The translations under genes and the position numbers were made by a program. A model generated the notes under the pieces. The model was not told where the DNA came from and did no database searches. It was given only the letters and a program-made list of their open reading frames with translations. Of a stretch of 64,000 nt of DNA, positions 1-10,740 are shown piece after piece. Origin of the DNA: Nannobrachium achirus (taxonomy: Eukaryota > Chordata > Actinopteri > Myctophiformes > Myctophidae); NCBI GenBank assembly GCA_963921795.1, contig OY997652.1, forward strand, positions 16,049,940-16,113,939. The letters are read 5' to 3'. Within the stretch, counting starts at the first letter, position 1. Every line of letters starts with the position of its first letter.

Positions 1-1376
1 TCAAGTTACTAAAACTTGACTCTAGGTTCCTTTTTGGGAGGTCTAAATTGAACAATTTACAAGTATGTAACTCTGACAGTATAAATGAAACCAATGTATA
101 CTGTCAGAGTTAATTGGAAACCTTGACATTTTAAAGTTTGAGAACTACTGATCTAGACCAAAGTGCAGGTTTAAATTGAATTCTGCAATGAATATCTGTA
201 TTAACGATTAAACAGGATTTTTTTCTTCAATTGTATCACGATATATACGATACCTCTGAAAAGGCATATCGTGGAGACATTGTATCGTCTCAACGATATT
301 TATCACCATATCGACCACCCCTACTTCGTTGTATGACAAATAGTGAAAATGGCTGGTCTACAAGCTGTAGCTCTGTTCTTTTCGCTGAATGTTCACCTGT
401 TATGATGACGTGCCCAGAATAAGGACACTAGGGTTCATGTGGTTAATGAAATGTGTGAGCCAAATCCTTGAAGGTGATTAATAAGCTAAAGACTTGGAAC
501 AGATCGTGCTGTATATGATTTGTGTTACAGTGCAATACACTGTTGTCTAATCTTTGCTGTAATTTAGTAGGCCTACAATATTTAGCAATATGGTATTATT
601 AATGATTAAATTAATTATCTCTGATGATAAAAAAAATTGTTATTCTCCTTGTAGTCTGCATACAAGCCCCATTCCCTTAACTTGATTGTTGTTTATTCTC
701 AACATAATTGTTAACGAAATTATGAACGATGCCAGAGTTGCATATGTTACCAAAGTCTCTAACATAAAATATTTTGGAAATTATATGGGAAAAGAAAATG
801 CTTGAATGGGTTTTTTAATTAAATGAAGGTGCTTTTATATTCTCGTTAACACTACTAGGTTTCAACAGGTAGAACATTGTGCAACATCACATTGAGTCTA
901 CAAGCAAATCATTAATATTGTGCTGTATATAGCTTTAAGTATATGGTCAGTATTCTGCTCATACTGACAAGAATGTATTTATATAGGCCTAATGTTAGAC
1001 TATGAGACCCAGAGATCTTTTAATACAAATAGAACTGCGTTCAACGATATTCCTTCTCAATAACTGTTTTTACAAGCCATACTGATTTTAAAGATGTTGT
1101 GATCTTAGAAGAACATTTGTTATAGGTTGAAAGGTGTACCACCAGAAATCATGTCTATTACCACTAAGTATGTACAAGTCGGGTTGCAAGTAAGACGTAA
1201 AATATGTTTCTGTATGATGATAGGGCTACTGTAAGTGTTGTTGCAGCTGATTAATATGCCTACATAACAAGTTATTTTGAAATGGCTATTTGTTCATGGG
1301 AATTCAATGTGGAGTTTTTCTTTTGTGTGCTTCATGTCTAAATTAAAAAAAAAGATCATTCAAATGTCCCAGTAGT
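1..1376. other. AT-rich intergenic DNA with one short perfect hairpin
   Basis: No gene seen. Bases 68-83 and 97-112 form a perfect 16-bp inverted repeat (TAACTCTGACAGTATA) around a 13-base loop, the size of a tiny MITE remnant. Confidence 0.5.
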
Positions 1377-1382
1377 TTTATT
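1377..1382 (-). terminator. Candidate polyadenylation signal (AATAAA) of the receptor gene
   Basis: AATAAA on the minus strand, about 275 bases after the receptor stop codon, gives a short plausible 3'UTR. Confidence 0.45.
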
Positions 1383-1655
1383 TGCTGCTTATATTTACCA
1401 TATCATCTAATAAAATGAGGCAATGGTTTTAGATTAGAAAACAACATTACAACACATAAAAGTCCACAATTACAGTATTTTGCAGTCAACATATTTTGTG
1501 CATAAGAGCTAATGCCACACTGTACATTAGTTATATTCAGAATAACAACATCTGTCCTTTTAACAAACATTGTGAAAACAACATACATACTGTGTACATA
1601 CATATTGTTCGTACAGTAGCAAATCAAGATTTACCTCAATGCCAATTCAGTTAGG

Positions 1656-2534
1656 TTAACCTGTGTTACTCTGGCAACACAGACCAGAGCACCATGTCTT
1701 CTCTCTGGACAGATAGAGCACAGGCTGGATGCTACTGCTGAAGTCCATCAAGCCAAATGCAATATAGTGAATATAGCAGCGGAACACATCAGGAGAAAAA
1801 TATTGCTTGAATGGGAATAGTGCCACAGGTGGAAAGTAGTTAAAGACAATGATGGCCAAAATGATTAGGACCATCTTGAAGGCTCTCTTTTTGACAGGGT
1901 GCATCTCATCCCGCCCGGGCACCGACTGCCTGAGTGCCCAGAGGATTGCGCTGTTGCAGAACACCATGAAGGCAAACGCCGCAAGGATCAGGACAGTGAA
2001 GGCCATGTCAAACTTGACGATAGTGCCCACGCACTTGCAGACGGCGTAGGCCAGCGTGACGAGCCATACTGCCGTGACCAGGGCAGCTCTGTGGTGGTCC
2101 TTGAGTTCAGTGAAGGTGATGGGGTGGAGCACGGCCATGTAGCGGTCCAGGCAGATGCAGGACAGGAAGAACGGCGAGGAGTCTTTGACGCCGTAGATGA
2201 AGCGCAGCACGTACCAGGTGCTGCTACTCGTCAGGTAGACAAGTTGGCTGATCTCCAGAGGAATGGTGAGGCAGAAGAAGATGTCCAGCACCGCCAGGTT
2301 GAGTATGTATATGTCCGAGGTGGACGACTCCCCCTTGTTCTTGTGAATGAGCCATAGCACCATTATGTTTGCTGGAATACCTAGCATCATGTTAATGAGC
2401 TGCAAGCTCAGGTACCAGATCAAGACGGCTGGCATGTGTACGCAACCCTCGTACACTGTCTTCTCTCCCTCACTGTAGTTGATGGGTCTTCGGGAGATGA
2501 ACAGCAGAGAGGAGTTGATGTAAAATACCTCCAT
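1656..2534 (-). CDS. Class A (rhodopsin-like) G protein-coupled receptor, P2Y-like delta-group character, orphan
   Basis: The 292-residue product sits in one coding exon and reads as a seven-helix plasma-membrane receptor coupling to G proteins. Visible landmarks are a short N-terminus with two N-glycosylation sequons (NSS, NYS), GIPAN with N1.50, LNLAVLD with D2.50, LDRY at the end of helix 3, W4.50 in AVWLV, FNYFPP in helix 6, and QPVLY in place of (N/D)PxxY in helix 7, then a Cys-rich tail (CSGLCC) that could be palmitoylated. The ATG at 2534 (MEVFY) was chosen because a splice acceptor (TTCTTTGCCCAG on the minus strand, AG at 2597-2596) lies just upstream, so the in-frame codons beyond it are 5'UTR or intron. 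Oddities: no Cys at the usual top of helix 3, a very short second extracellular loop, no helix-5 Pro. The ligand is unknown and I cannot name an ortholog. Receptor class is confident; subgroup is inference. Confidence 0.88.
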   Translation of the reverse strand: MEVFYINSSLLFISRRPINYSEGEKTVYEGCVHMPAVLIWYLSLQLINMMLGIPANIMVLWLIHKNKGESSTSDIYILNLAVLDIFFCLTIPLEISQLVYLTSSSTWYVLRFIYGVKDSSPFFLSCICLDRYMAVLHPITFTELKDHHRAALVTAVWLVTLAYAVCKCVGTIVKFDMAFTVLILAAFAFMVFCNSAILWALRQSVPGRDEMHPVKKRAFKMVLIILAIIVFNYFPPVALFPFKQYFSPDVFRCYIHYIAFGLMDFSSSIQPVLYLSREKTWCSGLCCQSNTG

Positions 2535-2595
2535 GATGGCTGGACTGGTGTGGTCTCGCAGGAGGACAACAGATGGATAGCCAATAGTGATCCAC

Positions 2596-2610
2596 CTGGG
2601 CAAAGAATAA
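2596..2610 (-). promoter_or_regulatory. Splice acceptor upstream of the receptor coding exon
   Basis: On the minus strand a pyrimidine-rich run ends in CCCAG at 2596, 61 bases before the ATG at 2534. This implies at least one upstream non-coding exon, which I could not locate. Confidence 0.6.
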
Positions 2611-5600
2611 AATAGTACGATCAGTATTTACAGTACATTCAGCATGAGAGAGATAATTGGAGTCTGAAGGACTGTTTACCTTTCTTATCAAGACTGTTTT
2701 CCTATCATACACACCCATGTGTACTTCCCGTAAAGCTGTCTATTATTTGTCTATATCCTAATGGAGCATAAATGTCTGAATCTGCTCTCTTCATTTGACT
2801 ATTTTCTGAATGAAAATAATTTGTGTTGTCGCATAGGTAATTCAGTAAATAGAAGACAACCAATAGCAATAACAATGCTTCTTCTCTTGTTAAGTACTGT
2901 ATGTAAGTACGCTTTCAAGTAAATCTCACAACCTATGATTTACAGCTAAAATGGATGTAAAATAGTATGTAAAAATCTGTTTTTAATTCCATAATCATTC
3001 TAAGGCTGATATTGTAAACTGGTGTTACCTTTCTAGTCCTGGGAGCTACAGCTGACTGAACTGCACAAGTGCACAGGTGCAATATCTCTGAAAACATTCA
3101 AATGGTGCAGGTATGTTTTAAATATATATTTCTCATACAAGCACACACTATCTCCGTATCTCCGTATCAGCCTAGCTAGAGATCCACAGCTGGCTTCCGT
3201 TTAAAGTATTTCATTGACTTAACTGGTGGTAAAACATTACCAGTCTGTTTAGCACATAGCAATAACAATCATTCATGCACTGTACATGGCTGTTATAAGT
3301 GGAAAAATCCAAAAAGCAGATGATATAAGGTCTATATTGATATATATGTACAGTAGGCCTGTTTAAATAGAAATGCCAGGTGGCATTCGACTATGCAAAT
3401 AAAGTGACACGTACCTGTTCAAGGAGAATAATGCAGCACAATTAATCCAGTGGTTGTGTCCCCACTCCCTACTTCATCCTTGTTTGGCTACATACAGTAT
3501 GTCTCTGTATAAGCAAAAACTGAGCCCTCAACTCAAAATGAGATGTGGAAAACACCCCTTCACTCGTGACCAAAGCCATAAGAGATCCTCCTACGTCCAA
3601 TCAGTGTTGTTGAGAGAAGGCAGTGGAACCTGGAAGTTCTCCCTCTGGATGTCATGATGTCTTGTCTGGCCCCCACCTGTAGGTTAATAGTAATACAGTC
3701 ATTTTCCATAGCTTTAATAGATTGTCTAAACGATATAATAGCTTGTATTAATTGTAAAAGTGCTGCAGTGTACAATGAGGCCATTCATGAGGTTTATGAA
3801 CGTACACTGAAATCTGAAAACAAATTTGGCACGAGGAGTTTGATTAGTTTGTTTAAAGAACATGTACAGTAGCATTAGCCATTGTCTGTTCACACCGATT
3901 GACAATGATGCAACAGGCCATCGGTGCCTGGCGGAAATTTGGTGGTAAACAACTGATGCAACAGTCCAGAAGAACCACTTTTGAAATTCATTGTAATAAT
4001 GTGTAATCTGTTACATGACTCTGACATGAGTTTGAGTTGTGATGCCTGTCGGTTGATACAGACGGGCTGTGGTGACTTTTGTCTCTATATCCAGCAACAC
4101 TATGAAAAGAAAGATCTTTCCAAACACAATATATTGCTGTCCAGTACTTTATTAGCCCCTATTTAAACAAACAATATTTGTATTTGGATTTATGGCTTTA
4201 TAGTAGGTTGTTCAGTGTATTTGAAACTACAGTATGTACCTGGCAAGCCGTCTTATGAAACTCAACCCATGTTTGTTTACATTTGTGTAAACAAATAAGG
4301 TGTGTGTCCTGTTCATTATAAAATTAGGTCAAAGGGAAGAGAAAATGCTAATTATGTTGTAGTTGTTTGTCTGTTCAGACCATTTGATTGCTAGATTGTA
4401 CTATACTTACAAACTATAACATGTCCTTTGCTTCTCTACACAGGTTCCAGGACAGTATCTTTCATTGTTCCGCACACTCATAACATTCTGTCAACACTGC
4501 TGTCCATTATAAATGTATAAATTTTTCTTTAATGACCGACAATTCAAATTTTAGTATAGAAAGTGAACAAATTGATGTCATTTGGTAATTATGGCACTCA
4601 AAGATCATAGGTCATACCGTGTTATACATTTTGAAGTACTTACTGTACATACCAAATAGATTCCAATTACATTTAAGTTAAAGATAATATACATTGCTAA
4701 TCTGGGGGAATTGAGCTGGCTGTAAAGTGAAGACTCAAGCTGAATTTAAGTACCTATTCAATTTATGTTAATATGATTAAAATCATGAAAACTCCTCTTG
4801 CAGAAAGAATTAGAAAAGAATACACTGAACAAAGATATATTTAAATGTTGGGGTTTTCTTTTAAAGAATATTGGTATTCTGTAATAAGACATTTTTAAGT
4901 CCGTAATTGCCAAGAGGCGTCTCTAGACCGGGCCATTTCATTGCACTAATTGGGTGGGTGGGGTTTCTATGAGCACTGCATGCCTAGCACGATTGCATTT
5001 CTTGTTAGAATATTCCTGATGTAATCCCTTCTGAGGGTGTACAGTAAATCTGCTAGATAAATTACATCATACTATCCTAGCCTATCAAGGGGTATTTCAT
5101 ATCTGGTCTCCACTGGCTATAACATCATAGTTGAATCAGGCATGAAGAACTGTTATGGAAATTCAGTTATCTGTTGTGATTCGTTCTTTCACTGTCAATT
5201 TATATTAACACAGCCCGCTGAACCATTTCCAGACAACCAGTAAACTTGGTTTGTGCCGTTTCCATGCTCACTGTAAGACATTTGACCACATTAACTTTGG
5301 CGTTCCTATTTTGGGCATGTAATTATATGTGAAATGTCAGACAGATTTTCACATTTTGTGTAAATTGATAAAGTGGTTAATTGGAGTTGTTCAAGCAGTA
5401 ATTGCCGATACAAACTAGATGTGTGAGGCATTTATACGCTCTCTTTCTACAATCTATTCCACAGAAAATCGTAAAACGTAGTTTAACAATGACATACTGT
5501 AGCAGATTAGCAGTACATATTAGCTGTAATTATTGATTATGCTATCTGTACCACTTTGAATGATTGGGAACATTGTGTGCAAAACATTTTTAGAAACTGT

Positions 5601-5673
5601 CTTTTTTATTTATTTATTAAGTATTAAATCTATATCCTAGCAATCATTGTTGTCTAGAGTGTTTGTTCAATAA
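2611..5673. other. AT-rich stretch upstream of the receptor, no recognised gene
   Basis: Presumably intron or 5' flank of the receptor on the minus strand. Nothing repetitive was recognised. A plus-strand reading frame ending at 3872 looks protein-like over its last 50 or so codons (see findings) but could not be assigned. Confidence 0.4.
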
Positions 5674-5947
5674 CAGGGGTCTTCCCGTCTCTTCAGCTCT
5701 AGTAAACAGAAAATACATTTTCTGGTCGGGTTATTTATTTCATCCAATTGTGCAAGAGAACTGACACATAATTTGAAGTGACGAAACAAAACAAATTAGC
5801 AGACAAAATTGGAACTGGAACACTATGGAATTGAAGCTGATAAATGAAATTTGTGGTGGGGTTCTCTATCTCTTGACTGGATGGAATTGGTGGCTCACTG
5901 GAAAACATTTTCTGTTTACTAGAGCAGGAGAAAAGGGGAGACCCCTG
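5674..5947. mobile_element. hAT-like MITE (CAGGGGTCT...AGACCCCTG)
   Basis: About 274 bp with terminal inverted repeats that extend about 50 bp inward (both arms carry a TAAACAGAAAA-type block). A divergent relative lies at 55873-56127. The CAG...CTG ends suit the hAT superfamily; I see no convincing 8-bp target duplication. Confidence 0.6.
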
Positions 5948-6397
5948 TTACTGAAGAAACGCATAAATACTATCAGAATTTTTATTTTAACATTTTATTT
6001 TGTATTTAATTTTTGCTTGTTTTTTTTCTTTTTTACCAAAAATATCACTTACAGCACCATCACAACACAAAAAATAATAAGTGCGTTACAACATGGGTTT
6101 GATACAACAACAAATTTAGCACCATTTGATAATGTTTATTATTTTACAAGTCATTCGAAGCCGACTCATATTAGGGACAGACACTAGAAAGGAAATGGTT
6201 GCATTCACCAATAATGTATTATGAGCAGCAAGAGAATTACATAACATAAGTAGTAAACAATACATAAACAACAGGATATAGCTATTTATGTGAGGACCTC
6301 CTAAAAGTACAGTTACACATTTTCTAATGCCACCCTCTAAACTGAACTCTCCTCTTAAACACAGGGAGAAATATCTAAAATGTTTTTACTGTGTGAT

Positions 6398-6501
6398 CGT
6401 AGAAACTGCTGCTGGTTTAAAGGGGACCTTTCTGAGTGTAGCACCATCTCGTAGAAACTGCTGCTGGTTTAAAGGGGACCTTTCTGAGTGTAGCACCATC
6501 T
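6398..6501. repeat. 52-bp tandem duplication
   Basis: Two near-perfect copies, starting at 6398 and 6450, of a unit beginning CGTAGAAACTGCTGCTGG. It lies just past the proposed 3' end of sapcd2. Confidence 0.8.
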
Positions 6502-6979
6502 GTGCAAACACTTAATCCCCAAGTTACACAAACAGAAATCTCTTCCTGTGTATCAAATATTCAAACTGAAAAACATGAGTAATTCTAAAATGTATTTTAC
6601 CATGACTTTAAGAAAGAATAAAAACTCCACTGGGGATTTGGCACTAGATAGCCAATCTCATTAAAATGGTTATGACACCACATTGAAAGAAATCTAATAA
6701 CCAAGGAGTCATTTAGTACCGCTAGCCCACCTGACCACATTCTACTCTGAGCCCTCCCAAACCAGTCCTTTGGTGACTAGGCCATTAGTTACAGAGCATG
6801 GTTTTAGCTTGAATTCTATTGTTGATGACGTGAAAAACTGATGTGACACATGGATGCGTTGTTTTTAAGTAGGCTGGCAGTGTTTTCCAGTGCCTTTGAG
6901 AGCGACTTCTTAAGACACATTACATACGAGTATGCATTATGTCAGATTTTCATCTCTTCCTCACAATAGAATAGTACGA

Positions 6980-6985
6980 TTTATT
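6980..6985 (-). terminator. sapcd2: Candidate polyadenylation signal of sapcd2
   Basis: AATAAA on the minus strand about 1.27 kb after the stop codon. It is the first exact hexamer I noticed downstream, so the 3'UTR may run 8255 to about 6960. Confidence 0.4.
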
Positions 6986-7596
6986 ACAAGCTAAAACAAT
7001 TGGAAAAGTGCTCTTTAAGGCCACAGGCAAGTAAGGGCTCTCCAACACATTCAGTGAACACCATGCCTCTCCTCTTCAATTCTATTCTACGTGCAAACAT
7101 CTCATCTTCTCAACTCTCTCTCCTTGGTTGTGCTCTCGTCTTTTTCCACTGTTGAGACAATGTCTCTGAATTCATACAAAGTTATCACAAACTGCTATAT
7201 TAATTACACAACCGCTAACAGTGCTTCACACCATTTATACAAGTGAAATTCCATCTGTATCCTTTTCGTCAGTCCTCCAAAAATGCAATGAACCATTTGG
7301 ATTCATTCTAAAAAATAGAAAATGAAGTAAATATCCAACAAAATGTAATATAAGTCATTGGGTGTGATTAGGGTCCAAGTACCTGGATTATTATTATTTC
7401 CTTAATATCAAAACAAGATTGATACGTCACAGCAAGCAAAATAAGTGTTTTTCCTTATTCAGCAATATGAATGTGGTACACATAAAACTGCAAAATCATT
7501 TCAGCCAATGTCTTTGTGTAACAGCTTTTGATAATATGTTTGGATATTCATGTTCTATTGCTTGTACCGCAGAGCAGCATGTGTAAGAAGTCTTCT

Positions 7597-7662
7597 GGGA
7601 GTGCTCAACATCAGGGCAATCCATATGGCGGGAGTGCTCAACATCAGGGCAATCCACGGGAT
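7597..7662. repeat. 33-bp tandem duplication in the sapcd2 3'UTR region
   Basis: A unit beginning GGGAGTGCTCAACATCAGGG starts at 7597 and again at 7630; the copies are nearly identical. Confidence 0.75.
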
Positions 7663-8255
7663 CTCGTAGGTGCCGTTGTGTCCAGGGAGTCATCGAGTCA
7701 GATCTCAGCAAGTTCCACCCCGATAGTGTATCAGATTTTCTGATTGGTGGGGGTGGTGTCGTGGTTGGGAAAGGTCAGGGGAAAGGCAACAAATAATAGG
7801 ATCTAGGATCCATTCCCTAGATAATTGGACTCCACTGTCCAACTGGCATTTTATAAGGAGTACCTTTAAGGAGTGTGGAAAGCATGTGGAGTGATGACTT
7901 AATATAGTCAGGGGTCTTGTGTTGTAGTACTGTAGTTAAAGGTGCATCACTGACACAATTGGGCAGTTGGGTAAACATGAGTCCTGTCCCACTAAGCTGA
8001 CCAGAGAGAAACACTTCAGTTTTCAAAACATTCGTCCTGACAAAAGAGATTTTACAATTGGACCATTGTCTGTTTGTCGCGGTTTTATCTCAGTTCTTCA
8101 TCTGTCATGGTTGTAAAAAGTAAACCTAAATACAATCCCATTCTATTGGTGATGCCATTGTGTCACATTCGATTCACGGCGGTTGTTTTGTAGTTGAATA
8201 ATGGCCATTTCACGGTTGAAACATGGTTGTGTTACGGTATTGCGTGTAGCTGTGT

Positions 8256-8384
8256 TCATATGAAAGTAGAGTCCATGGCACTCGTATCCTGTGTGCTACG
8301 GGAACGAGCCTCAAACAGCTGTTTGATCAATGCCGACTTCTCCTGTTCCAGCTGGGTGATGCGCTCACTCTTCTCTGTCACCTC
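8256..8384 (-). CDS. sapcd2: sapcd2 terminal coding exon 6
   Basis: 42 codons plus TGA: EVTEKSERITQLEQEKSALI continuing to the C-terminal MDSTFI, near-identical to the human C-terminus. Acceptor GTCCATGAAG is poor in pyrimidines but phase and homology fix it. Confidence 0.94.
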   Translation of the reverse strand, partial: EVTEKSERITQLEQEKSALIKQLFEARSRSTQDTSAMDSTFI

Positions 8385-10655
8385 CTTCATGGACACCAAG
8401 TAGAGAAGAAAAAGAGAGAGATGAGACTCATGCATTTTACCATGTGTTGTCTTGTTGTGTGCACAGAGGTTTTGCTAGTAGTACCTTTCTATCGAGAAAA
8501 TAAATGATGGTGATGGAGCCTTTCAAATAGTGGTAAGAGCTTGTTTGTTTGATCACATCCAGGCTTTTTCCTGAGCTAGTTTGATTATAGACTACCCATA
8601 CTGTCTTGGAAAGAGGTGTACAGTCAGACCCCAATGGTTTTCATTGCCACATCCACCAAGTGATATAGCCACTTTCAAACCGATGTCCCTATTTTGGTCA
8701 CTATAGGTGATTTTCTGTTTTCAAATACTTTCAAAAAGAGAATAAGAAAATAGCCTCACAATCACAACGCATCATAACAAGTTGCAAGCTTGTAGATTCA
8801 TGTCTACCTATCTTATAGATAAGTGGTTATGGTGGGCAGAACAACTACCCACCCCAAATAACCCATACCACTTCCAATGACAGAATAATAAGATGAGCAT
8901 AATGCACTGACTCAAGAGACATACATGGTCACTGAGCATCAGCTGTATGGAATGTCACCAGTGGTGGAAAGTAACTAAGTACAATTTTGAGGTATTTACT
9001 ATTTGTACTTGGTATAGTACATTTTGAATTCCAGACTTGTACTTTTAACAGAGTATTTCTACATTGTAGTAGATACGTTTACTTAAGTAAAAAGGCAAGT
9101 ACTTTTTACCACTGATGGAATGACACCTACCTGTGTGAGAAGACGGTTCTGGTCCTTCAGTCTTTGGATGGCTTGCGGAGGGGCTGGAGCTGGAGGCTGA
9201 GAGCTAGTGGAGAGAGTTGTGCTCTGAGGGACTGGCTGCTCAAAGGCAAAGAGAGAGAACCTTATTATCCAGCAATGAATGCAGATTATTGAGTATGCTG
9301 TCGATCCAGTTGCCTACATCTAATCTCGTCAGCAATTGCAACGGTACGAAGTGAGCGGTGCAAACACGACACACGTGCATATACCGTTTGTTGAATATCA
9401 GTTTGTTGAATAACCTAAACATTCTGGATTACGTTCATATACGTAAGATGACTGGTCATTTGAGATAAATGTATGTAATTGAACCACTGAATTGCCACTT
9501 TGTGGCTTTGGATGCAAAATAATATATTATACAGCTTAACTCTGTTAGATTATGTATTAAGTCATGTCACTGGTAAGGCTATTTTATGTGGTGCCAATTA
9601 TCATCAGCACTTACCATCCCAGAGCAGGAAATGAGGTCACTAAGGCAGCGGTTGACTTCTTGCAGTTTGGGAAGCAGGACATTCATGCGACTCTGGCTGG
9701 CTTCTGTGAACAAATCCTGGTAGAAGATAAAAGGTGAGAGAAAGTTACAATCTATTGTTTTGCAAAAATAATGTGGAAGTGGGATGGATGACTGAACAAA
9801 AGTTCCATATTTTGAGTTTGATTCATTACTGACGGCACCTCTACATGGACCTACCGTGCATTGGTTACTCTGGCCAACCTGCCGCTGCCTCTCAGTGACA
9901 TTGTGGATCTGACCCTGGTACCAGTCCCTCGCCCGCTCCACCACCTCCAGACCTGCCAGCAAGGAGTCTTTCTCCTGCTCCAGTTCCTTCATTTGCTTCA
10001 ACTGGGACAGATGATGGAGAGGAAGAGGAACAGGGTGAGATGAAAAGAAACATGGTCAGTTAACTTACTACTTCCAAGCTGGTGCCCCTGTATGTCATTC
10101 ATAACAGATGTATATCTTGCAAATTCTTCAAAACATTTCCTATAGCTCACAATCCATCAATATACAACGCATTGTTGCCATGTAGATTGGTTTTGCCATT
10201 CATTGTACGATAGCTATAGGGCTCAATTGGTTAAACACAAAAATCCCAAGGTCCTAAGACACCTGATGCCACATTCTGATTTCACTAGGATGACAACAAC
10301 CAGCAAAAAGGCACTATGCAACTTTAACAAGCTTTTATGCTTTCCATGTCATCCGCAAAAAATACACGTTGCTGCCAAAATCAAATAAAAACAGACTATT
10401 ATAGGCAATATATTTTCCTGACAGGACTGCGAGTGGTGAGTAGAAAAAATAAATAACTCTCATCCTTTCACATGGTCATCTGTAGTGGCTTCTTTTGTGC
10501 TGGTGGATACAATGGAGCCGTACCAATTGTGCCCGACTCTAACTCCATTCTGAACAGAGACAATGTTTAGAGGAGCAATCAGCCCGGGTGTCATGACAAC
10601 CACACAGAAACCTAAGAATGGGGCAAACAGCAGACCCACTTCAACTACAGTTGCC

Positions 10656-10740
<85 letters not shown>

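Noticed and set aside
1849-2357. Plus-strand frames of 66 and 152 codons opposite the receptor
   Set aside because: Antisense shadows of the receptor exon.
2535-2603. Upstream extension of the receptor by 23 codons
   Set aside because: It would need a TTG start and runs across a good splice acceptor; ATG at 2534 is preferred.
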